This document shows positions 1-9,758 of a DNA stretch of 64,000 nt, piece after piece. Under the pieces are notes generated by a model. The model was not told where the DNA came from. It was given only the letters and a program-made list of their open reading frames with translations, and did no database searches. Origin of the DNA: Cladorrhinum sp. PSN259 (Eukaryota; Ascomycota; Sordariomycetes; Sordariales; Podosporaceae); the NCBI GenBank assembly GCA_033725935.1, contig MU867083.1, positions 248,001 to 312,000 on the forward strand, given 5' to 3'. How positions within the stretch are numbered: position 1 is the first letter of the stretch; every line of letters starts with the position of its first letter. The position numbers were made by a program, and so were the translations under genes.

Positions 1-2447
1 GATGTTTGTGTGTCCAAGGACGACTGGGCCAATCTGCTTCACAGTCTTGTCCCATGGGCCGTGTAGGTCGTATGTCATTATGCCGAACCAGTCGACGTAG
101 GGCTCCATCTGCTTGGGCTTGAACCAGCGAAGGTACCAGTAGCTGGCGGGGATCGCCATGCTGATGCCGTACTTGGTACCGAACGCTGCCCTCATCTCCT
201 TTACAAGAGCCACGTAGTTGTCGGTGTCCTCAGGCTTGCCCCCTCTGTCCGGCGCGCCGGGATATTCCCAGTCGATATCGACACCCTGGAACCCATACTG
301 GTCCATAAACGCAATGAGCGAAGAGATGAAGGTAGCCCTGCTCGCCGCGGTACGGGCCACATCGTTGAAGGCGGTGCGCGTGGGGCCGGGGTCAGAAAAG
401 TCCCATCCGCCGATGGCAATCCAAGTCTGCAGCTTGGATGACTTCAGCGCCGTGAACTCCCGATAGATGTCCACGTCTGCCGGGTTCGCGGGGACGACTT
501 TGAGCGTCGCCGGGTCGATGCTGGCAAATGCCAGGTTGAGATGGGTGAAGCCGTCCTTGTTGATCTGGGACGGGCGGATCCGGTTGCATTGACGCTCGCG
601 GACATTAGCTACTTGATAGTAGCCGATCGTTCTTCCGCTGGCCGAGTTGCCTCCGCAAGTGGGCGGTGCCACCGTCTCACAACGCCCGAAGCCCTGTTGA
701 CACTTTGCGGTAGCGCTTGTTCCAACGCAGAACTCGGTGCCAACCTGCAGTTTGTGTTAATTCCGAACAGTGACGGGACAGACAATGCTGAATGGAAACA
801 ACAGGAGGGGAATCTATCAGCACTTACACCGCAATAGCCGTAGTAACTGCAGCACACATTCAACGGGCACTTGACGGAGCCGCCGAGACTATCTCTACCA
901 CACAGCGCAGTGGCGTTACCTTGATCGGAAGTTAATTCGCGGTCTTAAAGGTGCCTTTTCAACGGCCATCTGGAAATCACTTACAGTTCGAGATGCAAAC
1001 GTCTTTACCGCAGACCTCCTTACCAAATCCACACTTCCCGTCCTTGTTGCAACAACTTCCGTCAGGACAAGGCGAAGACTCGTCACATTGCTTATCTGCC
1101 CTCGAGACCAGCAAAGAGGGAGTCAAAGAGCTTAACCCGTGAGGGTTGCGGGCGTGGAAGCGGGCCGGGCTCCTGTTGGCGAGACCTCTCCTACTTGGGG
1201 TTGAGATGTTGGACGGCTTCGTTTCGTTCAGCGTACTACCCTCAATGGCCTTCGATATGTAAGAGACAGCCGCCGAGCCCTCACGATCTGTAATGAACTC
1301 GCGCGCAATGTCGATGAAGGGCAATACAGGAGGTTGTTCGAGAAGCTCAAACTCTTGATGAGCGGCAGGAACGCTCGCGTTGGTTGACTGCTGCCCTGAA
1401 TCATCTTCGACCTGTGACATGGACATGGTTAAAACCTAGACTCCTCATGGCGGAAGAGAGCTGAGGATAATTCTTACCTGACGTCTTACTAGTTTCATCA
1501 TTTGCGACGTAGTCCCATTAGCATAGAAGCGATCGACAACCCGATAGACGGATGAGGGTTCCGCGGTGGATCTCTTCTGGTACGTGTCGACAAACTCAGA
1601 GTTGGGGAGATACCACACCACTTCCGTCGCCGCTTCATCCGTCCCGTCGTACCAAGCGGTCCTGAAGTGGAAGCGGAAGACGCCGGCGGCGTTGGCGGTC
1701 GGCCCGACGCGGTTCCGGAGCGAGATGTGCGCATTGGACTGGAAGTTCTGCTCTGAGTTGACGCCACTAACACCGGCCGGGAGAGGGCCGCCGCATGCAC
1801 CGTTTTGTGGCGCGCAGATGCTGTTGGCACCGGCGCCTCCTTCGACGGATCTGAAACCGGAAACCCGTGTCAGGACTTCCCATATTGGATCTCTCAATAG
1901 GGAGGTCTTGGTGCCAAATGAGTACTTACGATGCCGGGGGCCACTCGTCACAAGTCCAGATCATGCCCGAATGGCCGCCTGCGCGGTTGGCAATGGCGTT
2001 GTATCCCGCGTCACCCATCTGCAACGGAACGGGGAGGTTCGGGTCGACATATCGGCGAGCAGGGAACGACCCTGATCCCAGACGGCTACCCGCCGGAACG
2101 GTCTCGGGCTGGTTTGTCTCCGGGCACGCATGGGTCTTCTTCCAGCTCGACGGGCATGCAATCTTTCGCCGGCCATCGATGCGGCCTGTGTCGGTATCGT
2201 AGTGCAGTTCCAGGTGGCTGACCCCTTGCAGGGCACTAAACCCAGTGGTCCTTGGGGTCAAGGGGTTCCGGCTGTTGACATTCTGGCAGATGGCGGGGAG
2301 CTTTGCGCAGTTGTACACCAGTGTCGGGATGCCGTTGGGGTTCTGCTGAACGGGCGTGCCTGCGTACTGCGCTACACCGTTGACAGTCGAGACCTGAGCA
2401 ACGGTGAGCTCGTACAGAGGCAGAAGGACGAGAGTTGTAAGCCTCAT
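1..2447 (-). CDS. Secreted NucA/NucB nuclease-like + hevein + GH18 chitinase fusion (3' end cut by window edge)
   Basis: Five exons fit one frame: 2447-1930, 1850-1478, 1411-985, 919-828 and 744 to the window edge, giving 718 residues with the end missing. Residues 1-17 form a signal peptide. The region up to about residue 290 carries CDEWPPAS followed by EGG, the signature of DNase NucA/NucB domains (bacterial NucB has DEWPMAMCxEGG). A Cys-rich type 1 chitin-binding module spans about 420-500 (CCSYYGYCG), and GH18 starts near 510 (GYYQVANV). The GH18 motif is GFQGVDIDWEYP with the acid Glu at about 630, so chitinase activity is expected; the first Asp of the usual DxxDxDxE is Gln. The family is the killer-toxin-like subgroup C chitinases. 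The nuclease part is joined by an intron (1412-1477) with donor GTAAGA, a TTTTAAC branch-like site and CACAG acceptor, in phase 0. The alternative is two tandem genes, but the second would lack a signal peptide. It is divergent from the LysM gene. Confidence 0.82.
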
Positions 2448-3005
2448 ACTGGCGCGTGAGGGTGAGAATCGTTGCCCGAGTCTGTGACCTGCGCAGTCAT
2501 CGGGCTGCGCGTCGATGGGGGCTCTCCAGGACCCCGAAGGGCGTCCATCTCGGGTTTTACGTACGAGACAAATGCCTCATTGTAGCTCTCAGGGGTTGTT
2601 CACATGCTCGTCTAGGAACCGCTCTCAGTTTGCTGTGCCTCTTGCTCCTGAATGAGGCGTTCAGGCTAAGGGCCGAGGCTGCCAAAGATTTACCCGGGAG
2701 GTGTTTGCCTGCAAGTCAGCCTCGTGCTACCTCGCGGTGTGCGAGTCCGGTAATTGACCAATTAATCAATTTTTCTGGCTTGTTGGTCTACATCAAAATA
2801 CGGCACAGGCGGCGCGCTCATTTCATAACCCACCACGAAAGGGCCGTGGCAAATTCAGGGGCAGTTTCTTGGATTTCAGGGGCTATCATCTGATTCTCCT
2901 CGGCTAGGCGCTGTGCGAAGCTGATAATCTGATGTCCCTCCTTCAAGTCGTTCTTCGGCCCCTGGCCTTCAACCTCGTGGTCTTCTCCATTCCCCGCCGT
3001 ACAAG
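2448..3005. promoter_or_regulatory. Shared divergent promoter between chitinase-nuclease and LysM genes
   Basis: This 558-bp spacer separates two start codons pointing away from each other, so both genes probably share upstream control. No open frame in it looks coding. A CCAAT-like stretch (ACCAATTAATCAAT near 2757) is visible. Co-regulation is inferred from the layout only. Confidence 0.55.
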
Positions 3006-4025
3006 ATGATGCTGGCGTTGCAAATCGGTCTGCTCTGTCTTCCGTCTTGGGTCGGGGCGTGGTCAGCAGCCGCCGCCGCCGCCGATTCGATCCGCGACGC
3101 CAATGAGTTGATGGCGCGACAGCAGGCATCCGCACCTCCATGTCGCCTGAACCACACGACGGACGTCTGGACCGGCTGCGATGACGTCCTGGCCCAGTTT
3201 GGCATCTCTCTGGACCAATTCAGGCTTGCCAATCCGGGCATCGGGGCCGCGTGCGACGGCTTCGTTCCTGGCAAGACGTACTGTGTGGCAGCGTGTAAGC
3301 TCAAAACGGACCGTTGCACCTCGATTTTCCTTAGCAATGCTGATATTTTCTGCAGTGCAGCCGAGAGTGAAGATCTCTACCGACGGACGCTGCGGTTCCC
3401 AAACGAACTTCACCGTTACGTGCGTTGGGAGTCAGTGGGGAGACTGCTGTGGCAGTGGCGGCTAGTGAGCATTCCCTGCAGATTTCGACCGATGGACAGT
3501 CTCTAACGCGTTGTGTCGCTCAGCTGTGGTACTGGTGAGGACTTTTGTGGCATGGGCAACTGCCAGGAAGGAGGTTGCTTCGGCGGAGGCCCCTACTCAA
3601 CCGACGGCCTCTGCGGGCGCGACCACGATCATCTCCCGTGCCCGCCCAAGTTTGGGCTGTGTTGTTCGGCGTTTGGCTTCTGTGGCAATGGCACCGACTC
3701 CTGCAGCAACGGTTGCCAAAGCGGGCCCTGCCTGAGCACCACGACGTCCTCAGCGCCGACACCAACGGCTACGCAAGCACCAGGCTCCATTAGCAAAGAC
3801 GGTACCTGTGGGTTTGCTGGGGGGCTTGTGTGTAAGGGGTCGGCCTTCGGGGATTGCTGTTCGGCAGCAGGGTATTGCGGAAAGGCCGTTTATCATTGCT
3901 CTGACTTGCTAGGATGGTAAGTGACCTTTCTTTTGCCTTCTCAGAGTACCGTGATGTTAACTAAACTATGTAGCCAGCCAAAGTTTGGTACTTGTAACAC
4001 CACAGCTGCGACTACGAAGGTATAA
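3006..4025 (+). CDS. Secreted LysM protein with three hevein-type chitin-binding modules
   Basis: Four exons (3006-3294, 3356-3464, 3524-3916, 3974-4025) give exactly 281 codons, 280 residues. A signal peptide covers about residues 1-26. One LysM-like motif lies around residues 50-95 (TTDVWTGCDDVLAQFGIS, then DQFRLANPGIG). Three cysteine-rich type 1 chitin-binding modules follow: DGRCG...GDCCGSGGYCG, DGLCG...GLCCSAFGFCG and DGTCG...GDCCSAAGYCG, the second and third separated by a Ser/Thr/Pro linker. The introns have GTAAGC, GTGAGC and GTAAGT donors and all keep frame across conserved Cys-rich motifs, which supports the model. No catalytic domain is present. It probably binds chitin or chitin oligomers outside the cell; LysM proteins next to subgroup C chitinases are known in other fungi. 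It could protect the producer's wall, act as an effector, or be a partner of the divergent chitinase. Confidence 0.85.
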
Positions 4026-4734
4026 GCGAGGTTCTACTAGGCACATGAAGAGAACTATTGGGCCCGTCCGGAATTATATCCCGTTGGTGTGTCCAAATAA
4101 TTGGAATCTGTGGGCAGGTCTAGATCAAATCGGGCCCCGGTCGTAAATAAGAAAACCGGACGAGTTCACATACTGTTCTTACATCAGTGGCTATCCATGC
4201 TATGTGACATAGTCCTAGTGTTAAGTACTCGGGAATTACCTAGGTTAGTCAATGGCGCCTGGACACATAGCTGAACGCACATCATCATAAGCCACCAGCA
4301 GGCTATGGGGAAGAGCTGCTTTGTGAACCGTGCCTAATGTTCTCAATAAAGAAGATAGCGTCGGACGTACCTTATAGGCCGAGCTAAGAGAGAAGGCCCA
4401 AACGTTATAGGAAGAGCTTCAACGTTGGAGACGCTTGCGCCCCTAGAGCATAAAGCCGTTACTGAGGGTAGACAAATCGGAAATGAACCCCTTCCCTACA
4501 ATTATGTTTGCTCTATCTGCATCAAGTAAGTCTCGATTGCCTTGCCGCCGGCCGCTCGCAGCTAACTACGCCACTAGTATACGGGAATACCTTTTACTAC
4601 GCCGGCTCAATCCTCCTGCTATAAAGCGGGTTACGTAGACCTGACCCTTCTTTGGATATAGTCGAAGTCGTATATACCCTAGCCTCTACGTAGGTTATGA
4701 TTAGTTTAAGAGCACTGACATTCATATAGTTTCC
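4026..4734. other. AT-rich, non-coding, probably RIP-worn spacer
   Basis: No credible frame is open on either strand. The stretch is dense in TA steps and short stop-rich words, unlike the GC-rich flanking exons. This fits decay of older sequence, for example the missing upstream part of the AbfB gene next to it, but no ancestor can be recognised. Confidence 0.5.
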
Positions 4735-5110
4735 AACACCCCCATTACCGTCGACGGCATCTCATCCTCCAGCAGCAGCATGTTCAAACAGCAAGCCACC
4801 TGGGTCGTGCGCGCGCGCCTCGGCAACAGCGGCTGCGTCTCGTTTGAGTCCCGGGACGCGGCCGGGCGGTACATCCGGCACTACAACTTTGCGCTCGTGC
4901 TGGCGGCCAACGACGGGAGCAAGCAGTTCCACGAGGACGCCACCTTTTGTCCGCAGCTGGGGCTCAGTGGCGAGGGTAGCGTCTCAATCCGCTCGTGGAA
5001 TTTTCCCACCCGCTATGTGCGGCATTACGACAATGTTGGGTATGTGGCGAGCAATGGTGGCGTCCATGGGTTTGATGCCACAGAATTATTCTCATATTGC
5101 CAAACGCTGA
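4735..5110 (+). pseudogene. Orphan AbfB (arabinose-binding beta-trefoil) domain fragment
   Basis: The plus frame holding the ATG at 4780 reads two AbfB-like repeats: FESRDAAGRYIRHYNFAL followed by FHEDATF, and RSWNFPTRYVRHYDNVGY followed by HGFDAT. AbfB domains (PF05270) are beta-trefoils with three such repeats and normally sit after a GH54, GH43 or other catalytic domain. Here no catalytic domain is present and no signal peptide is found; the upstream 700 bp is AT-rich and non-coding. The frame stays open past 5110 only because it overlaps the end of the opposite-strand gene. The best reading is the surviving 3' piece of a lost glycoside hydrolase. A still-functional lectin-like exon spliced from further upstream cannot be ruled out, since an acceptor (ATATAG) precedes it. 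Confidence 0.6.
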
Positions 5111-5154
5111 AGGCAAGACCTGAACACCAACGCAACATCGACCAACGCTCCTCC

Positions 5155-6357
5155 CTACAAAGGTTCAAGCTGCGCCCTCTGCATCCCCTCCGGCCGCTGC
5201 CACCCCGCTGGTGTCCTCTCAACGACCGGCTCCCTCGACAAATACGCCTCCCCCACACGCAGCTCACCATTCAACAGCCTCTCACCGCTCACCTGCTCAT
5301 TATACCAAAGCAGATGCATCTTCCTCGGGTTTGCCGCCCTCCACACACCCACCTCCTCGAGCGGCAACGCTCTAACTTCAAGCTCCCATTCCGCCGCAAG
5401 GGCGACCGGCAGTCTCAGTTCGTTTGTAATCGTCGTCGCCCACCCCGCCTCCTCTCCCTCGGCTGCGGCAACGAGCGCGGCCGTGTCCGACGAGATGACC
5501 TCTCTCTCTTCGCCCGTTCTCATGAGCCACGCCGTGGGCCCCCGGGAGACAAACGCAAGGGGAAAGGCGTGGGACGTCCGGCGAACAGTGTCGGCGCGGA
5601 TGAGGGTGATGTATCTGCTCTTGTCGGAGTTGTCCTGCGGGGTTGAGGTGAGCACGCAGAGGCTGGCGTCGGGCCGGACTCGGTCGGGCGCGGCGGCTAG
5701 GGCCTGGAGGCCGTGGGTGACTGAGTCCCATGAATCCGGGGCTGGAGTTTGGGATGATGCGGCATCTGCTGCGCCGGCGCAGATTGGTGCGGTTGCCCAA
5801 GCCCGTCGGCAGTTCACGAGGAGGCCCTGCATGCTGGGCAGAGTTATGGGGTTGTAGGACTCGGATGAGGTATCATTCCGAGGCAGGGCAGCCCCCGTGC
5901 CGAACAGTGATGAGCACATAGTCCGCAGGCTCAGACGGGCGTGGCGCAGTCGGGGGAGGACGGCGCGAAGCGTCTCGCAGAGATGCACCGGTATCCCGAA
6001 CCCAGTTGCGTGGTCGAGGCCGGCGGTGTCGATTTCAAGGCTCATGCAGCTTTGTGGGAGCGCGTCGATGAGGGAAGCGATGGCGGTCTGGGAGATGTCG
6101 AAGTGGTGTCCAGTGCTGTGTGGAGGGACATACAAGGAGAAGGCGCGCAGGTTTTGCAAGCGAGCGACGGCGCCCGCTAGGCGTGTGAGAGCCTGTTCGA
6201 CCTGCGAGTTGCTGGCTTCCACATCCTGCGGTTCGTGCGAGGCCAAGGTTGGTTGGGTGAGGTGCAAGGTTAATGAACGCAACTCTGGATTGGATGCTGC
6301 ATTGGCCACGAAGTTGTCGATGTCCTCGTACGACAGCGCGATGTCCTGCTGTTCCAT
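5155..6357 (-). CDS. Hypothetical protein with Leu-rich repeat-like N-terminus
   Basis: Single-exon frame of 400 residues, with strong third-position G/C. The N-terminal half has spaced Leu-rich segments such as LRSLTLHLTQPTL, LQNLRAFSLYV and LPRLRHARLSLRTM, which resemble the LRR-like folds of fungal F-box-type proteins, but no F-box is seen. The C-terminal half is Ala/Glu-rich with Trp-containing strands (AAEWELEVRALPLEEVGVW). There is no signal peptide or membrane segment, so it is probably cytosolic. Function unknown. Its 3' end is tail-to-tail with the AbfB fragment. Confidence 0.72.
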   Translation of the reverse strand: MEQQDIALSYEDIDNFVANAASNPELRSLTLHLTQPTLASHEPQDVEASNSQVEQALTRLAGAVARLQNLRAFSLYVPPHSTGHHFDISQTAIASLIDALPQSCMSLEIDTAGLDHATGFGIPVHLCETLRAVLPRLRHARLSLRTMCSSLFGTGAALPRNDTSSESYNPITLPSMQGLLVNCRRAWATAPICAGAADAASSQTPAPDSWDSVTHGLQALAAAPDRVRPDASLCVLTSTPQDNSDKSRYITLIRADTVRRTSHAFPLAFVSRGPTAWLMRTGEEREVISSDTAALVAAAEGEEAGWATTITNELRLPVALAAEWELEVRALPLEEVGVWRAANPRKMHLLWYNEQVSGERLLNGELRVGEAYLSREPVVERTPAGWQRPEGMQRAQLEPL

Positions 6358-7504
6358 GCTTGTGTGGGCTGGTATTGTATTCTAGATTTGGTGTGATGTG
6401 GGCCGAGTGAATGGATGGATGGATTTTATTCCGCCCGGGGGCACTGAGTGGGCCCAAACGGCCTTGGCACGCTAACTATATCCAGTCCAGTTCGCAACGG
6501 TTTGCTATCAACTTGCACGAGCCCTTTCCTCAACCTCTTTCTTATACTACCTATTGCCTCTTGACTTAGCCCTTTAGCAGATCGACTTAGAGGCTGCGTT
6601 CTCTAAATATTCAGCATCCTATATTCGGCAGCTAAAGCGGGATCTGTTGACAGAAGCTGCGAGATGATATTAGCCGGGTTCTTCTATTCTGATTGATTCT
6701 ATCTTCAACAGTAGTCTAGACTATTAGGACGAATAAAAGGACCCAAAACTGTGCAAAGTCGTCCTTGCCCAGCTTCGTGGCCTGCCCTCTCGTCACATCC
6801 CAATAGTCCTTGAAGACAGGGGGTACAAAGCAGAGAATCCCCTCGTAGCGGTCGCCGCATAACAAATCCCATTTCCGATAGGCCCCGAGTTCATTGTATA
6901 TGGACTTCCGGGATTTGACCAAACAAGTCGAGCTGGCGGAGAAAGATACGGCGGCTTCCAAGCTGAAGTCCATCAAGACTCGGCAATACGAGCGCAAGGC
7001 TACAGGAGCCAGGGGTCCCTCGCAGGTAAGAAATCAAAGTATCTTGAATCTTGCGATCAGAAAGATATCTAATGCCATTGTCTGCTACATAGATTATCAC
7101 GTATACCTTAAGTTTTATTAATAAGCTTAGGTAGGTCCGCTCTCGCCCTTATTCTTACCCTATTACCAGATAGGATAAGTAAGTATACAGCATAGAAATT
7201 AATTTAACTAATGCCTCAATCTAATAGCGAAATTACCGACGATATAAACATTAGTAAAGCGTTAAGTATTAAGTACGGCATAATTAGTAACTTAGGACGC
7301 GGCGCCTTTATTAACGCAGAACCACAAAAACGTCTTGAACGGACGGAACGGCGGCTGCTGAAACCGAGCCAACTCCATCAGTGGAAACATGCCTTGTTAT
7401 ACACAGCATGGCAATTGAGAGAGCAAAACATGAACCTGGGTATCTATAACTGCTGATGATGACGCTAATGCCTTCTATGCACATTGTTTCTTGAGTCGGC
7501 ACTT
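6358..7504. other. Gene-free AT-rich spacer
   Basis: From about 6480 to 7460 the sequence is rich in TA and TAG/TAA words, with only short unsupported frames. The part at 7120-7320 is the most extreme and looks like RIP-mutated repeat DNA. No transposase, terminal repeat or RNA gene could be recognised. Confidence 0.45.
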
Positions 7505-8806
7505 CTAATCCTCCTCATCACTGTCACTGCCAATGTCAACCTGCTTTTTCTTCTCCTCTTCGTTCATCTCCTTCCAGGTGCTCCAGCTGAGCATCCCGAA
7601 GGCAATAATGATCAAAAGCCCACCAATTACTGCCGGCGCACTCAATGGCTGACCGGTCAGGGCCCAATCCACGAGAGCCACAACAAAGATGGTAAGAAGG
7701 GCGGCAACGGAACTCAACACCGGTCCGGTCAGGGAGATCAGCACGAGGAATGCTCCCGAAAACACCATGTTGGCCACCACACTGACAAACAACAACCTAG
7801 CCGTCTCGCCAGTGGGCATCTCGAACTCTTCCCATCCCAAAACATGCAAGATCGGGAGAGGGATCCACAACACCAACACTGTAAACAGGCCAATCAAGCT
7901 CCCAAAAGTATTGGCAAACATCATCTTTCTGTTTGCGCTCGCACCCTCGGGAGGACACGCCAGCCGCTTGTACAGCACCTCGTAGAGCCCGTAAAGGACA
8001 GACCCAATCCCGATAATCACATTGCCAGCGAACCTGGACGTCAGTTCCTGGCCCGCTTCGTCTGAGGTGTTATTGTTTCCGTCCCCATAAGCAACAACCA
8101 AGACTCCCACAATTGCAACTCCGACAGCCAGCATCTTGTCGAACCTCAATCTCTCCTTGAGCAGCGGGACCGAAAATGCGTAGGCAAAGAAGGCGTTGCA
8201 GTTGTAAATGGCCGTCAGGTCCGATGGAGTGGTCATGCTGACTGCGATGTACCAGCTCAATCCGGCGACGGTCAAAGAGGTGGTGACCAATGCCGTGGTC
8301 CTAGCCAGGTATGCCCACGGAGACACATCTACTCCACCTCTTCTTTGTAAAAGCTCCTGTCTTTGGACCATCTGCGCCGTCGTTCGAAGGGTTCGCAAGT
8401 GATTATTCCAAAACTGCCGCCAGCTTTGTTCTCGTCGGCTGTATCGCAGGAATAAAAATTGCAATGGGAACAAAAAGACCCACGACCCGTGGGTCAGGAA
8501 CATCATGCAGTAGGCTTTGTCCCATCCTAGTCGATGTTGAATGTGCGCGGCTAGCTCGGTTTGTACGGTGAAGGATATAAGGGAGATGATGAGACATATG
8601 GAGGCATAAGTGTATTTCTTCCGGGCTTCGAGGCGGGCTGCTTGGGAGGAAGGGGAGCGAGAGCGTAAGTCTGTGGTGCTTCGGCGGGAGAGGATGGGTG
8701 TTGAGGAGAGTGGCGGGCGGGGGGAGGGACGGCGGCGGCCTCGTGTGTCGTCTTCTGAGTCGGATTGGTGGAGAAGTGGTTGGTCTCCTCCTAGTCGGGA
8801 GGGCAT
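7505..8806 (-). CDS. EamA/DMT-family membrane transporter (SLC35F/YML018C-like)
   Basis: Single exon, 433 residues. After a charged, Ser/Arg-rich cytosolic N-terminus (about 1-65) come about ten hydrophobic helices, including LTAIYNCNAFFAYAFSVPLL followed by KERL, which is the end of the first EamA repeat. The pattern fits drug/metabolite transporters related to yeast vacuolar YML018C/THI74 and animal SLC35F proteins. The C-terminus is acidic (DIGSDSDEED). The substrate cannot be read from sequence; vacuolar or Golgi placement is likely from relatives. No introns are needed and the start is the first Met of the open frame. Confidence 0.85.
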   Translation of the reverse strand: MPSRLGGDQPLLHQSDSEDDTRGRRRPSPRPPLSSTPILSRRSTTDLRSRSPSSQAARLEARKKYTYASICLIISLISFTVQTELAAHIQHRLGWDKAYCMMFLTHGSWVFLFPLQFLFLRYSRREQSWRQFWNNHLRTLRTTAQMVQRQELLQRRGGVDVSPWAYLARTTALVTTSLTVAGLSWYIAVSMTTPSDLTAIYNCNAFFAYAFSVPLLKERLRFDKMLAVGVAIVGVLVVAYGDGNNNTSDEAGQELTSRFAGNVIIGIGSVLYGLYEVLYKRLACPPEGASANRKMMFANTFGSLIGLFTVLVLWIPLPILHVLGWEEFEMPTGETARLLFVSVVANMVFSGAFLVLISLTGPVLSSVAALLTIFVVALVDWALTGQPLSAPAVIGGLLIIIAFGMLSWSTWKEMNEEEKKKQVDIGSDSDEED

Positions 8807-9758
8807 TTTGAGATTGCTTTGGGGTTGGTGTTATTGAAGCGAGGTGTCACTGTCGCTTCCTCGAAGAGCTGGTGGAAGGGAGGACAAACTTCGACTTCGA
8901 TCGGCAGCGGGTACCGTACCGTTCCCTCGTGGTACAATGGATGCAACGTCGTCAGGCATGAAGGGTCATCAAGTTTATCAAAAAGAGGCAAGAAAAATCT
9001 ACAACGAGTGCTTGGGTAGAGTAGGCTGGCTCAGATCAAAGAAACAACGGAAACGGGATGCAGATCCATATTTAACTTTCTGGATTTAGTAGGAAATTCT
9101 CAACAGGCAACGCGGAAGACGGGGCGGGATGGGATGGCTGTGAAACCAACCCGGATCCGTGATTCTGGCGTCAGCTGCAGTGTCCCGATGCTCCTCCAGT
9201 GTGTGGGGGAAGTGGGGCTCATGGCTGAAGTTGCTCCACTTTAGGGGTCCCTTTCCGGGCCAGCGTTCGCAACGTCTGTTTTAGTGGGCTTTTATCAGCG
9301 GTAAATTCCACTGAAGTTCGGTAGTATCATGATCAAAATCACTTCCAGCTGTTGATGTCAATCACCTTTTCCAACGAACACGGTCCCTTCCAATTTGGTT
9401 CAGTTTCTGTCCTCTCAGCAGTAAGGATTTCAAGGCTGAAACAATGCACAACATGCTGTCCCTGTTGACGGTTACGCAACGTATTGAACAGCGGTTCAAG
9501 TGCCAAGGTTTTTTACTGCACAATCAAGACCCATAAGTCCCATGCATCTTCAGGTCATCCCTTCGAAAAAGGGAAATCCCATAATTCATGAAATTTCATC
9601 TTGCTGATGCAGCTTATACGACATCCCGCCCCCACGCGACTGTGAGAATGTTCAAACTCGCATCCTCGTCCACATGATCGTCAAAACAGCCATGCACGGG
9701 TTTGTACCATCCCGTAACCCCGGACTTGGCGGACTTCCACAGCCATGTCTCACCACCC
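8807..9758. other. Intergenic region, no gene seen
   Basis: It lies between the start of the transporter gene and the 3' end of the dioxygenase gene. It should hold the transporter promoter. Only short frames without coding character are open and no repeats stand out. Confidence 0.5.

Noticed and set aside
1977..2075. Plus-strand frames over the nuclease exons
   Set aside because: Shadows of the minus-strand nuclease-chitinase gene.
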